A stretch of 64,000 nt of DNA from Planococcus citri (taxonomy: Eukaryota; Arthropoda; Insecta; Hemiptera; Pseudococcidae): contig NC_088680.1 of NCBI RefSeq assembly GCF_950023065.1, positions 17,534,559-17,598,558 of the forward strand. The letters are read 5' to 3'. The notes under the pieces are model-generated. The model saw nothing but the letters and a program-made list of their open reading frames with translations. It was not told where the DNA came from and made no database searches. The position numbers and the translations under genes are program-made. Numbering within the stretch: the first letter of the stretch is position 1; each line of letters starts with the position of its first letter. Below, in pieces: positions 11,900 through 25,255 of this stretch.

Positions 11900-14800
11900 A
11901 AATAGGCTGGAAAGTCTGAAATGAGTCGAAATCATTTTTTGAAAAATTGGCATAATTTTAGCAATTTAGTAATTTTTTCAAATTCTTTTACCTGTAGATA
12001 GATACGTCAGATTTGGTATCTGAAAGACCAGTTGAATAAAAATTCCAAATATTAGTAACTTCTTTCCAAGTTTTCGAGAACCAAATCAAATATTGTGAAA
12101 GCAGATAAATGCTCTATAATAATTGTAAATTGATCAATTTTTTTCAAAGTTAAAAAATCTGTAATACCTACAAATCTATAATTACGCTCACGACAAAAAA
12201 TTTTACTCTCCTGAAACTAACAAACAAAAATAGTAGTCGAATAGCGAATTTGTTGTCATCTAGAAGTGTACACGTACAGCTAAATTGTAAGATTAATTTT
12301 TTATTTTTTGCCAACATGTCTGCACTCTAATACTTGGTGAGAGAACACAGATCATATCTAAACCTCCCAATATAAGTCCCAAAAGTTCGAAATTCATCGT
12401 CGAAAATCATTCTACAATTTTAAACGAACCCGCCCCCAATTCATTCTCATCACAATTGGGGGGAAGGACACTTCTTCCACGATGAGCTCACTCGAACTAC
12501 ACGCCATAAAATAATAACAAATCAGAGAGAAGTCATTTTAGTGCAGGAAAAAAGGCTCACATAGAATATTTCCGATTATAAACACCATAAAAGTAATAAA
12601 GCGCCGGAATCGTTACAACATCCAAATGCATTGTCAACTGCGGAAATAGTCTATTTTATTGCGTTCGTCGGAATGACGACGACACGACGATATACACGAA
12701 CGTCGAGCAGGGAAAAGGAAAACTAAAGAGAAGAAAAATTTCGTCTATCGAAAGCGAGACGCAGCGCAGCCTATAAGTACGACGATTTGATGGCAATGAG
12801 ACACAAACTGTACGTAATAGATGGTAAAAGGAAACTGCGAATAGACGAGACGAGAGGGGATCAGGAAAAATAGACTGAAAAACGAAAGCAATTTACTATA
12901 TACGTATCAATTAAAATGAGAAAATCCGGCTTGATTTTTACTGCAACCCTCTTTTAAAAATAGTCTTCGTACTTTCGAGTCTAGCGAGACACGACCAAAA
13001 AAGGAAAAAAAATCCTCATCCTTTGGAATGACTCGAAGCGCTCTGCCGAGTAAAAGAAGTCTCTCTAAAATATATAAATTCCATTATTTCATCAGTTTAC
13101 TTTTAATTTTCTTTCGTCGGCTTTTTTTTTCTTCTTCATCTTCTGTACGTAGCTATACCCCTCTTTGGTGAGCTTTTTTTTCGTTTTTATTCCTTCTAGA
13201 GTAAGTATTTGAAATAGACGACGTTGGGGCGGGCGCCTCACCGAGCGTCTCTTTTCGCCTACAAATACGTACCAACAACGAGTTCTGCAAATAGTGACGA
13301 GCGCACGCTGATATTCATGAATTAAACATTTTATAGTACGATGCGATACGATACGATACGATGCGTTTCTATATACTTTTCTTAAACAAATACCTGATAA
13401 AAGGCTGCCGAGTAAAACGAGATGAAGCTATTGAAATATTTAATGAGTTATGTATCCTGAGTCAGCCTCAGCAGCCTCCTCGTGTATCTTTTATATTATG
13501 CTACACACTTCAACCGAACGATGACGCCGAGTAATCTTAAATGCTTAAGATATTTGAACGAATTTGGGGCTGGAATAATATAAAACTCGAATAGTTAATA
13601 CGAGATAAGATCTTGTTTTTGTTTGGTAATTGTGACATAAGTGGGTAAAACGTTTCACAAAATGGATTTCTTGATTTTTTAATGAATTTATGAGAGTTCA
13701 ACTTTTCCTCCTGGCGCAGAACTAAAAATCGAAAAATGTATCTAGCTTTTGACATTTTGGCTTCGTTCGATCTAGTTTTGTCCGGTTTAAAAATTTTCTC
13801 ACCAATTGGGGCACCTCTCTTGTAAGTCTACGCCTCCATTTTTTTTCAAAATCCCCCCCCCCCCAGAAAAATTTAGGCGAAAAGTTGAGGTAAAATTGAT
13901 ATAAATAAATACTCTAAAAAAGAAGCTAAATCAATAAAAATGCCCGAAGAGTGATCTTGCCATATTTATTTTAGAAAAAAATTTAAAGTTATTGCTGTTG
14001 AATTTCAAAATTTTTTGAACCTGAAAGCAAAATTGTTTTCAATCCATGCAAGATCCTTTGCCCCTTCGTAAAATAAGGTTGCATAATATTTATCGTAATC
14101 GTAATCGCTAAAAAGAAAATTCACGCTGTGAAGCCTGTGCAATTGTAAATATTCTTCTGCTTTCGAGTATAAGAGTCTATCCGCCTTCAAAGAAGTAAAA
14201 TACGTGAAAAAGGATAAACAAATATTACGAACGTACCCCTTTCATTATACACATTGATCCCTTTTTCTTAGTCTATATAGTATGTATTTTTCACACTATA
14301 TAAAACGTAAATAAACGTGTTGCTTTTGGTTAAGTGCATCTTGGCGTGCAAGAATTACAACAGTAGTAGGAGCAGATTCCCCCTCATTTACGAGTAGTTG
14401 GTTGGTGTGTATCGATTGAATGAGAATAAGCGTAAGTAACTGTAAGCATCGCATCGGAGAAAAGACTGATTAAAATTTCATTTCTCTGCAATGTTGTATC
14501 CAATGAAACGAAAGCTGTGGAAAAATGTACCTTCTGCCTACTGAAACATATTACGAAAAGCTTGTGTTATTTCACAGGTGGAACTAATAATAATTGTTAA
14601 GTCGACGACTCCAAGCCTCAGTCAGACCATAGAAGTGAAAAAAAAACTCCCACACTTATGTGTGAGATTTTTTTCTATGCTTACACGCGTGGCGTAATAT
14701 AAGTACGAGAGTGGGGTGAGGAGGGGGATGTGAGGAGGTTTTTATAAATCTATATAGACGCGTTCGTTGCCTCTCATTACAATGTTAACTACGTTGAAAA

Positions 14801-15950
14801 CAAAACACCCTTTAAATCACCGGTTAATAGGAGTTTGTGTAAAATGAAAGCTTTTCTCATCCCTTTTTCTCAAACATCCCTCGGCGCTGTTTGCTTGGAA
14901 AGCGGAAAGGCAGCCGGGGTGAGGGGGCGAGGAGGCGCGTATGCTTTATTAAATTCTTCCCTCATCGTTGCTGTAATCGAGTTCTTTGATATCTTTGCCA
15001 AAAGAAAGATTGCCATCCGTCCGCTCAGGTGAGCAATTTGCGATGACGTAACCCCTTGTCGCTTTTACTACATATTTGTAATTTATAGTCGCAGCTACTC
15101 AGACGGAAAAACGTTTTCAAGTAAGAAAAATACCACTTTACAAAGACCATCAACGTAAAAATGTATCAACGCGTGAGCGTTATTGTGAAAATGATCGTTT
15201 GATAGAGAACTCTAAAAGTACGTAGACATTGTACCCTGCTTCAGGTTCTCACACTTTTACCAGAATGGCAAATGGGTCGGAGAGAGGTACAGGACATGGT
15301 ACAATTTGTAATAAGTTGAAAGTTTCGCTCGAAGGTAATTTCAACGCGAGTATTACAATTTGTCGGTGTTCTCTTTCTTTCCTTTCTTTCTTTCTTTCCT
15401 TTTTTTTTTTGCACTTAATTTGGAATATCGTTTTGTTTGCTGTCGATGTTCGAACGATGGAAAGTTCGAGGAAGTTGGTTTTAATTGCGCCAGACTCGAT
15501 GAGATTATATTAATAGCTTCTAACTTTTTCCTACCCCATCGTCCGTTTCATTATTTCATCGAAACTATTAGAAAGTTTCAAGTGGTATAAAAATGTTGAG
15601 AAACGGTTTCGCGTGCACATCCAGAAGGAAGGGAAAAAGTACCGAAATTAATCGAAGTTTAAGAGATGGTAGGATTGGAGGATTGAAAACAATATTTAAG
15701 TTTGGATCTTACAAAATTTGTGCCTAAATCGGTCAAAAGGATTTTGGTACAATTCCCCGATTCTCATTTTCCCGAATCTGATTCTCCGAATTTAAATTAC
15801 ATGAACGAAATATTGAACTCTTTTGTCAAAGTTAAGTTTCCAATTTTTGATAAATTTTCAAGAATTCAAAGGCTCGTTTTTTACAAAAAATCTAAAATTA
15901 AATCAAATTGAAGGAGGAAAGTGAAATGTAGTTTAGGAAACCGATCAAAA
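11900..15950. other. Non-coding stretch, no gene recognised
   Basis: AT-rich DNA with a less AT-rich, CpG-containing, apparently unique block at about 12,430-13,530. A C-tract lies near 13,853-13,864. A perfect small hairpin lies at 14,641-14,674 (stem CTCCCACAC/GTGTGAG with A/T tails). A CTTT microsatellite lies at about 15,371-15,410. Frames of 60-95 codons occur but show no domain and overlap simple sequence. The CpG-containing block could be regulatory, but nothing in the sequence proves it. Confidence 0.4.
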
Positions 15951-15954
15951 GGGT

Positions 15955-17105
15955 CTGAATTTAATTTTGACACTTTCAATGATGATTTTTACTTTTAAAA
16001 TCAAGAATCCAAAAAATTTCTGGATGGCCCAGAACTGTTCAAAAGCACCACCAATCAAGTTTGGAGATGGAAAATGGGGTATAAAATCAAATTTCAGCTT
16101 CCTATCTTTTGATTCAACTTTTAGTTATTCGTAAAAAATAAACCAAACCTGTTTTTTTTTCAAAATTGTCAAAAAATAATGCTTTTTTGAGTTTTTGTAC
16201 CATTTTAAGAATTTTTCATGCTGCTTTAGTCGAATTTCGCAAAAATTTCATCACTTTTTGGTAATTTGCATTGACTTCTAAGATCGTCTGTCTTCTTTTC
16301 GGGTCTCTAAAGGTCATTGACCCATCTGCCCGACTTCCCAAGGTCTTCTGTCTTCATGTCTGGCTTCTAAAGGTTATTGACCCCACTGTCTATGTCTGGT
16401 CTTTCGAGGTCACTGACCTACCTGTCCAGCCTCTCATAGTCGTCCGTCTGCCTGCCTGTCTGGCCTTTTCAGGTCATTGACTCGTCTGTCTAGATTTTCA
16501 AAGTCGTCTTGTCCTCCTGCTCGCTTGCCTGTCGGCCAGTCCAACCTACCTCTTGAGGTCATTGACCCATCTGCCCGACTTCCTAAGGTCTTCTGTCTTC
16601 ATATCTGGCTTCTAATGGTTATTGACGCGTCTGTCTGGCATCTCGAGGTCACTGACCTGCCTGTCTAGCCTCTCATGGTCGTCGTTCTGCTTGTCTGGCC
16701 TCTTAAGGTCATTGACTTGTCTCTCTGGCTTTTCAAAGTCGTCTTGTCTGCCTGTCCGCTTAACTGTTGGTCTGTCCAACAGGCCTCTCAAGGTCATTGA
16801 CCCGTCTGTCCAGCTTCTGAAAGTCATCTGTCTTCCAGTCAGGCCTCCAAAGGTGATTGACTCATCCGTCTGGGGTCTCAAGGTTGTTTGGGTGCCTGTC
16901 TGGCTTCCCAAGTACGTCTGTCTGCCTGTCTGTCTGGCCTTTTGAAGTCATTGACCTGAGCATCTGGACTCTCAAGGTCATTGACCTACATGCCGCCGGG
17001 TACTTTAACTTGCTCCAACGATGCTCTATTCCTTCAATGGGGCTCCCTCCCCTTACGGGAATCCCCTTCATAAAAATACTACGGTTCATTCGAGTTTGCA
17101 AGTGC
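15955..17105. repeat. Duplicated block 1 with 30-bp GTCTGTCTGG minisatellite
   Basis: A non-repetitive lead (15,955-16,250, containing AAATCAAATTTCAGCTTCCT) is followed by a minisatellite (about 16,260-16,990). The unit is about 30 bp, in the form AGGTCATTGACC-TGTCTGTCTGGC-CTCTCA. The block ends in a unique tail containing CTTGCTCCAACGATGCTCTA. The whole arrangement of lead, minisatellite and tail recurs in block 2. Because the unit is a multiple of three, several frames stay open on both strands, but the predicted peptides are pure repeats and are not called as genes. Confidence 0.85.
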
Positions 17106-17990
17106 TGAAATCAATTTTGACCTTTTCAATGATAATTTTTACAAAACTGAAGAATCCAAAACAAATTCAAAAACATCACCAATCGCGTTTGGAAATGGAA
17201 AAATGATACCTATAAATCAAATTTCAGCTTCCTATCTGAATTTGATTCAATTTTTGGTTTTTCATGGAAAATGAATCAAATCTACCTACATTTAAAAAAA
17301 ACACCCAAAATTTCAAGGTGGTCTATCTTCCTGTTTGGTTTTTAAAGGTCATTTACCCGCCTGTCTAGCCTCTCAAGGTCACTGACCTACCTATCTAGTC
17401 TCTCATGGTCGTCTGTCTTGCCTATTCAGGTCATTGACTCGTCTGTCCAGCTCATCAAGGTCGTCTGTCTTCCACTCGGGGCTCTAAAGGTCATTGACTC
17501 ATCGGTCTGGGCACTCAAGGTCGTCGTCTGTCTGTCTGTCTATCTGGCCTCTTGAGGTCACTGACCTGTCTAGCTGGCTCATTGAAGTCACTGACCTTTC
17601 TGTCCGACATCTTGAGGTCATTGACATGTCTGTCTGGCATCTTGAGGTCACTGACCTTTCTGTCTGGCTCCTTGAGGTCACCGACCTGTCTGGCCGGCCT
17701 CTTAAGGTAACTGACCTGTCTGTCTGGCGTCTTAAGGTCACTGACCTGTCTGTCTGGCCTCTTCGGGTCACCGACCTGTTTGTCTGGCATCTTAAGGTCA
17801 TTGACTCGTCTGTCTGGGCTCTCAACGTTGTCTTGGTGCCTTTCTGGCTTCTAAGGTCGTCTGTTTGTCTAGCCTCTGGAAGTCATTGATCTGTGCGTCT
17901 GGACTTGCAAGGTCATTGACCTACATAACTTGCTCCAACGATGCTCTATTCCTTCTATAGGGTCCCCCTCCTCTTCTGAAGCTGGTGGGA
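17106..17990. repeat. Duplicated block 2 with 30-bp GTCTGTCTGG minisatellite
   Basis: Second copy of the lead (17,107-17,310), minisatellite (about 17,320-17,925) and tail, which again holds CTTGCTCCAACGATGCTCTA (17,931 onward). The unit is more regular here than in block 1: CTTGAGGTCACTGACC followed by TGTCTGTCTGGC. This is a segmental duplication in direct orientation in which the two minisatellites have since drifted separately. Confidence 0.85.
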
Positions 17991-20690
17991 CCGGTGAAAC
18001 CAATCTAATGATTTTGATGTTTTTACTTTTGTTAATTTTGGTTGAATTTCATTTCCTTTTGATTTGCAGTGATTTTGACGCTTTAGATATAATTATTAAA
18101 TTTTTAAAGTTCATTTTAACAATTTTTATGCAAAGTTTTTTACAATCCGATTGAGAAATTTTCTTTACCTTTTGGTCAAATGCTCTTCGTTTTCTCGTAT
18201 TATTTTTCAAAAATAGGAAAATCAAAAAAATCTGATTTGAGAGTTTGAAGATGGAAATGAAATTTCATCTTTTCATCTCGATTAGGTACATCAAATTCTC
18301 ATGCTTTTCAAAAATCATTAAAATTCTTAAAAATTGGCAAAAATTCAAAAATTGAAATTCTAAAGTCTGGAAATTTACATTGCGGTGGTGTTTCTGGAAG
18401 TCCTTTCAAGTTTTTCCATCTTGACCCCAACATTTTTCTGCTCATTGGACATTGGTAGTGTTCTGATTTTGAAAACCATCATTATTAGTTTCTTAGCATT
18501 CTGTGGAAGGTAGAGCCCTGAATCATCTTCGTGAGGTAGGATTTTGAGTTCTAATGCTGGAAATCTATATGCATTGTTTAATACCTCTGCCCCTCCTTCC
18601 TTCTTCCTTCCCTCCCATCCTGCAAAAATACGTTAATTCAGTACCTATGCTTCAGGCTTGAAAAATTCATACCATTTTTTTCGAATTTTTTTACAAAATC
18701 CTACCCAATACCCATATATGAAAAATTACTTATACGTAAGACATAAGTGATATGTCTGCACCCTATATCTAGTAAGTACATATTATTCGTCTCGTGAATT
18801 CAAAATTGACTTCGTACTCGTATAAGCGCGTATATCGCGGTTAATCAAACTATACGTGGTAAATCTTTCTGATAATCCAATATCCAAGCCTTATACAAAC
18901 AAGAAGCTGGGTGACGGATGTATTTATAAAATGTTGGCAAAGACGTACGCGCGGTTAATTTGTAATTTAAGGATACACATTCGTCCTTATATATGTAGTA
19001 CTCGTACCTTCGTAGTATACGATATCATATCCAAGTGCACACACATCTATACGATGATACAACGAACCATACTCTGAGGAAGGGAGAGAGAAAGGAGAGT
19101 CAAGGGTATGGAAACTGTCTACGTATATGTAGTAACTATACCTACTTTGGGTTGTAAAATCATATATATACTAGGAAAAGACGAATAAGGCTTCATAAAG
19201 GATTGAATAAAGCTGCGGTTGACAGCTAACACGTTATTTTCACAATAGCTTTGGCCAGCTTTAGGATCCACAGAGCTGTGTAATAGCATACCATATACTG
19301 TACACTGTACGTGGTAGTCAATCTTACCAAATGGGTATACCGCGCCGCCGAACGACTCATATAAGATTTATTTTACGCTTTTCTAACAAATATTCGCATT
19401 CGCCTGCGAGTTCAGTTGATTTTATAGCACAGCAGCCCAAGTCCCGGAGACCCAGAGAAAGGCAGACACTCGGACAGCTATTCAATTACACGACGAGGTG
19501 CGGCGAGTGGCGAGTGTGCGGTGCACTGTGAACTGTGAGAAGAAAATACCCGAATAATATACAAAATAGACTTTTACCTCGTGTAATATATCATAGCGAA
19601 ATAAGTTTCAAGCCTTTGCTATATGCTAGCTCGTGCTCGTCCAACCCTTGCGTAAATATTCGCAGAATTGTGCGTATAGCCTATCTCTTCTTCGTAGTCG
19701 TTTTTTTATGGCTCGAGGATCCCATTCGTTAAATCACAGGGTTTTTTTTCTTCTTCCTCGAGATGCTCGTATATATGGGAAACTATTTTCCAAGATATAC
19801 GTTATGGTTTAAGTATAACGACGTCCGAAAAAGGATACCTATCAAATTAAAAATATATCTTTCGTTTCCTATATTGTACGTGTAGTACTGTATATGCCAT
19901 ACTATGCCATGCCTATTTTTTAATATTATCGAGAAAACTATTCTCGAGAAGAGAGGTTTACAGGGCATATTTTTTCACCAAATCGTCGCCTTATAGAGGA
20001 TATCCCTCTACTGTTATATTTTTCAACAGGTTAGAGAATTTTTGCCAAGAGGATTGAAGTTCCAGATCATTCCCCCTATAATCGTCGTGTTGAGTACTTG
20101 TATTTCAATTACATTCATAGGTGAAGAGAGACCATTTATAGGTCTCTTACTCTGACTATTGCGATTGTCAGCTTTGATGAGATGTCAGAAATGCAGCCCC
20201 CCCCCCCTATCTCACTCTGGGGTTCGCTTCGAGGATGATAGTGTTCGTCTGGCAAAACACTGATAATACTCGACCATCGAATTGCATTTCTCTCAACCTC
20301 CTCCCCCTCTACAATATATACCTTATATGATGCATTGCCACAGGCAGTAGCTTTATGTAATGCAAATGCTCATTGTATTTGTAGGCATATTGAACGTTTG
20401 GAATAGTATCATCGTAATTAAAGTGTCATATTCAAAAATTAATTAACGATAATCGCACCAAGCTGTATTGTTCGGATCTTCGTGCGGTTTGGTGTTTAAG
20501 ACCAGAGCTGATATGATGTGTACTTATGTAACAGGGTTAGAGTCAGTATGTCATCGCTCATAGTTTGATGAAGGGTTGAATGGCCGGAGGAGATGGGAAA
20601 AAGGGATGTATGTGATTGTTTAGTTTGATATTTAAAGTTTATAATATATAGTGTAATTGTTTATTGCCAACATATCAGACTGAATATGTA
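17991..20690. other. Non-coding stretch, no gene recognised
   Basis: AT-rich at first, then a less AT-rich, apparently unique block from about 18,720 to 20,560 with many TATA/CGTAT words. A C-tract lies near 20,194-20,204. Short frames (60-75 codons) have no recognisable domain. I see no splice-supported gene and no transposon boundary here. Confidence 0.4.
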
Positions 20691-22915
20691 AAACATTAAA
20701 CATATATTTTTTCTGTTTCTTGTTTTTAAAGCATTTTCATGTTTAATTCCAGGTAAATTTCGTGGTCAAATGAATTGAGAAATTTTCGTAAACATAGACT
20801 AAGGGGTAAGTTGCACAACTAACTACCTATTAATAATTGAATCTTTTGAAAAGTACATTAGATCTGATTTGATCTGGTTATTTGAGGTCAAATTGGATCC
20901 ATCGAATGTTCGAACCGATCTGATTCGATCAAATCATTTTTGTTATATATTCTAAGAATTGAGTGAATTTGTAAAAAAAAAAAAAATAAAAAAATGCAGA
21001 AAATGTAGTGAGCAATGTTGAAGTTATCTACTAGTTATTGAAAATTAGGTACCAGTTTAAAATTGATGGAAAAAATCAACATACTTAATTGAGCAAGGAT
21101 TTGAGAAAATCGTTTGAAAGTTTATTTGAATATCATAAAAAAAAGAATAAAAATAATTAAAAATTGATGAAAAATTACAAAAGTTGGCAAAATGTCGTAA
21201 AAATACTCTAAGATGGAACCAGCAGCTGAAAAATGCAAAAAATTGATCAAATATTTTCAAAGTGAAAAATTCAAATAGAAATCACGTGAAAATAAAATTA
21301 CCTATTACCAAAAATTTGATGAAATCTCAGTAAAATTGCCCAAATCTTTGCAGTAATTTGCTTAAAATATTGTTTTACGATAATTGGTCTCAATCGTCTG
21401 GAAGCATTATGGAATTCGTTCCACCAATAATCTTCTGAATTATTAAAATTTATCATAAATTTATGGAGAATCAATGAAATTGAGTACTTTTCAACAAAAA
21501 AATATTAAACTGTCATGAACATAGTTGACTTGAAACTATAATAAAATATGGTAAAAATGCTTATTATGTAGGTTCCTGAAAATTCCAAAGTATTTATCCA
21601 AAATTAAATGAAATTTTGCAAAGATTGTAAATAGTAAAAATTGCTGAAAATTGTCTAAATTTGATAACATTTTGTCAAATTTAGCAGAAAGGTCACTTTT
21701 CACCAAAAAGTTAACGAAAAAATGACCTACCTATTCTCGCTTTTTACTATAAATTGACCACAAAAGCTGATTTTTATCTATCAAATTGCTAAAAAAATTC
21801 GGCCTTTTTACCTAAAAATGGCAAAACTTGGGTAAAAGTATCACTGTTTTGTTAAAAATTACTAAAAAGCTTCATTTTTTGCCAATAATTACTAAAAATT
21901 GTTGGTTTTTTGCCAACGAAATTCCAAAAAATTCCAATTTTTTTTCTAAAAGTTGCTAAGTAGTTTTGCCAAAAATTGCCTGAAAAACCTCTGCCTTCTA
22001 CTAAAATTGACAAAATCTCGCTTTTTTGTAAGAAATTGCCAAAAGTCTTGCTGTATGACATAAAGTTCAAAATAAGTAATTTCATATTTTTTTGATAATT
22101 TGAAAAAACTATAAAATATCATTTTTTTGTCAATAATTTCCAAAAAACCCTTTTTTCATAATTCAAAAAGAAAATGTCCTGGCTTTTTGGTGATTTTTTT
22201 CCTGCATTTCTCGTAAAATGTTTTGCTTGCATTCTTGACTCTTTTTTGGTTACACTAAAACAGGTCATGAATTTTGCTCGAAATACTCTTGAATTTTTTT
22301 TAAATGCCCATAAAATGAAAAAAAAAATAATAAAAAATTCATTTAAAAAATCAGTAAAATGAAAAAACTGAATTTTAGATCCTGTAAAAAATGGCAACAC
22401 TGTTCGACAAGTAAATAGGCTATTGTAGGTACCCATCAGATTCTTCCGATCCAGAAGGTCAGGAAAAGTTTGTCCTTTTGCCTATATGGGTGCTTCTTTT
22501 TAAAAAATCAAAAAAAAATCCTTCTTTTCGTCCGAAGGCCCTTCTTTTTTCTGAATTTTCAAATAATTCTGTCATTTAATCAAAATCAAGCAAAAAATGA
22601 AAACCCAATTTTTCAGAATTTTTTATTTTTTCAAACGTCAAAATAATTAATTATAGTTGCATTAATGAAAATCGATTGATTATTTCCATGGTTTGGTGCA
22701 TTTTCTTGATTAATTTTTTGTTTTTTTTAAAAAATGATACATTTTTGAAGCTTTTTTGTGGCAATTTTGTGGAAATTAGTGGGGGGGGGGGGGTGTCAGT
22801 ACATTTTCAAGTTTGAAAATGTCCTTCCAAAAGGTCATTTTTTTCATTTTCAAAATGTCCTTCCAAGGTCCTTCTTTCTAGTTTTCAGATTTTGTTAGAC
22901 ACCCTGCCTTACCTT
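20691..22915. repeat. AT-rich degenerate TTGCCAAAAA repeats and element remnant
   Basis: From about 21,640 to 22,200 there are irregular units of 30-45 bases, each with a T-run and TTGCCAAAAATT- or TTTTTGCC-type words. The same pattern recurs at 32,000-32,370 and 45,260-45,730. It is followed at 22,440-22,910 by repeated CCTTCTTTT/AAAATGTCCTTCCAA words, a G-tract (about 22,783-22,796) and the sequence TTAGACACCCTG near 22,898. That last motif matches the right terminus of the element at 45,796-46,185, so a decayed relative probably ends here. No left end is convincing. Confidence 0.5.
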
Positions 22916-24850
22916 TTTACTGGGTTTGAGAGACGCGACAATTTAAACGAAAAATAGGTAGCTGTTTGCGCCGATAAATGGAAATGTTCTGGGATTTCAG
23001 TTTTTTTTTTAGAGAGAGGGGGAGAGGGTATTTTCATGCGACAAAAATTTGAAAAATAGGTCATGAAAAAGTCTTGATTTTTTTGTCTAGGAGTTTTGTC
23101 AAACGCTCTGTAAAAGTTACTTTTTTGGGGAAAAAATTAAGTTAAGACCCTGCATGTTTGATCCGAACCTAATCATCTCCAAATTTTCTAATCAGGTCAG
23201 ACTGGATCCGTGGAATGTCTGGATCTAATCAAATCCAATCAGATTCAATCGTAGGGACGACCCGAGTCCAATCATGTTGATTACACATTAACGTTTGGCA
23301 TTCTGAAAAAAATTAAATATATCTCTTTTGGATAATTCATTAAAATGTAGTTCACCTTACCCTTGTATTCGAAAAATTCTCCATCTCTGTTAGAAAAAAA
23401 CCAACCTACAAAACACGTCGAAATTCCGCTATTTGTAAAACCACAAAAGCAATTTGTTCGCTTCAACAATCCAAAGCACAACGTGCTGCCTTCGCCTTCT
23501 ACTTATACTCAACGTGGTTGCAAATTTACAATGTGTATAGATCTACATCCTACATAAAATACACGAACGATGATTTTTACTCATTTGCAAAAGCGTGTGT
23601 CTGTGTATTACCAAGATGACTATACGCTTTTCTATACATATAATAATTTATGTTACCATGGAGATTGGGCGCAGACTGGCACAGGCGGCATTTTCCAAAC
23701 GTCTGAAACCATCTATGTTAATCCCTTATGAACACAACGTACGATAAGCGAACATACTACAACAAATCTCATCCCAGAAAATATACGAGTGACAAAAGTG
23801 AAAGTTTTATAATTAATATTTTTTTAGCTCAAAAAAAAACTCACAGAGTGTAGTGATTGACGAACTGAGATGATTTATAACGTTAGGTAGTATAGTACCT
23901 AATTCCTTATTCAACGAGCCAAATTCCTATATAAGCGTTACGATTGAGGGTGTTAATGAACTGAGAGAGTGAGAGGGGAAATTTATAAAACTATGTTGTA
24001 TGTACGTAGTAGTGAGCCAAATCATTGTGACAGGAGAGTACCTACTGTAGGTACATTAAAGCGAGCCACATCATCCCCATTTTTGACACCACATTTGAGT
24101 AAATTAACCGTGCAATACAACCGATTGCAAAACCATTAAAAAGACTTGGTAATCATTACGCCGCGTTGCTGTGATTTTTTTTCTCTCTTGTTTTTTTTTC
24201 TTTTTTTGTTTCATTTTCACTGACGCATGTCGGGTACTCGGATGGATTTTAATGATGGTAAAATGGTAATTATAGCGTATAAAATCAGGGGAGAATGCAA
24301 CGAACGAACGATTGATGAAAGATGGGTTTAAACTTTATCCGGCTCGGAATGATGTCGGATGAGATGGCAGACTTCGATCATTCTGCAACTTCATCGAGAT
24401 CACTGACGGTGCAGTTGTAGGCTTAATTCGAAAAGTAATTTTTCATATATTTTTTTTTTTCTAATGCCGAGAGGAGAAAGTCCGTTGCCAAGTATCTTCT
24501 ATTTGTGTACGAGAGGGTCGTGAGTTTTTTTTTGCATTTGTAATCTTAAAATTCTAATAATTCATTGTCTCTGTTCTTTCAGTTTCGATGATGAGCAATT
24601 TCTCTAATAATAGCATTTTTTATTAGTCTTGAAAAGTTAAAGGAAAAAAAATGTGGGTGATTTTTGATCCATTTTTTGACCCTGTGCTTTTCAACCATCA
24701 GTGTGGTCATATTTTCAAGTATCAAAAATTAACTGAAAAACTTGAAAAATGATATTTCTTGTATGGGATGTGGCGGATTCCTGTTCTATTTACAAAATTT
24801 GATGTGAAACGTGCAATAGTGATTTTTTCATGTACAAAACTAAAGTGAAT
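22916..24850. other. Non-coding stretch, no gene recognised
   Basis: Apparently unique sequence with a less AT-rich part at about 23,280-24,440. I see no coding exon, terminal inverted repeats or tandem array. It separates the repeat-laden left half from the gene-family array, whose first unit begins near 24,880. Confidence 0.4.
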
Positions 24851-24879
24851 TGAGAGTGTGCTTCTTCTTTTCAATAAAT

Positions 24880-25255
24880 CTCAGACTTATGCTAGCTCTA
24901 ATCAGCTTTGTGGTATTTTTGGAAGATATCTTGTCCCAGACATACTTCCGGAGTATAATGTCGCATACATTATTTATTGTTAGGCACCTCTTTTCACACA
25001 GTATCCCAGGAGGTGGTCCTCATCCAGACACTGTGTTTGGACCTAAAAGGTTGTGAACTATAGTTTTGAACACACATTCGCAGTAAGCCTATCAGTTGTT
25101 TAGTTTGACTGTCTAGTTATAGTGGATACTTGTACTTCTTGGTGATGGTTTGAAAATACAGTTTGCGATTGGTTTCAATGAAGACTTGACTGCTGGTGCA
25201 TGTATTCAGTCGAGAATCAAGATCTTTGCTAATTTCAAGAATCATCTTCTCGATG
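24880..25255 (+). promoter_or_regulatory. 5' flank and non-coding first exon of copy A
   Basis: Contains ATCAGCTTTGTGGTATTTTT and TTGTCCCAGACATACTTCCG, closely matching the segment before copy E (55,300-55,650). It ends in AATCATCTTCTCGATG followed by the donor GTAAGTAAATTT at 25,256. The same exon end and donor occur at five other places, each time upstream of a family copy or remnant. The first ATG of the protein lies only after the acceptor at 27,981-27,982, so this exon is untranslated. The transcription start cannot be fixed from sequence. Confidence 0.65.

Noticed and set aside
17494..17889. 131-residue plus frame and 91-108-residue minus frames at 17.5-17.9 kb
   Set aside because: The minisatellite unit is 30 bp, a multiple of three, so frames stay open automatically on both strands.
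1..24850. LTR retrotransposon or non-LTR element with reverse transcriptase in the left half
   Set aside because: I found no reverse-transcriptase, integrase or transposase motif in any frame of meaningful length and no long direct terminal repeats.
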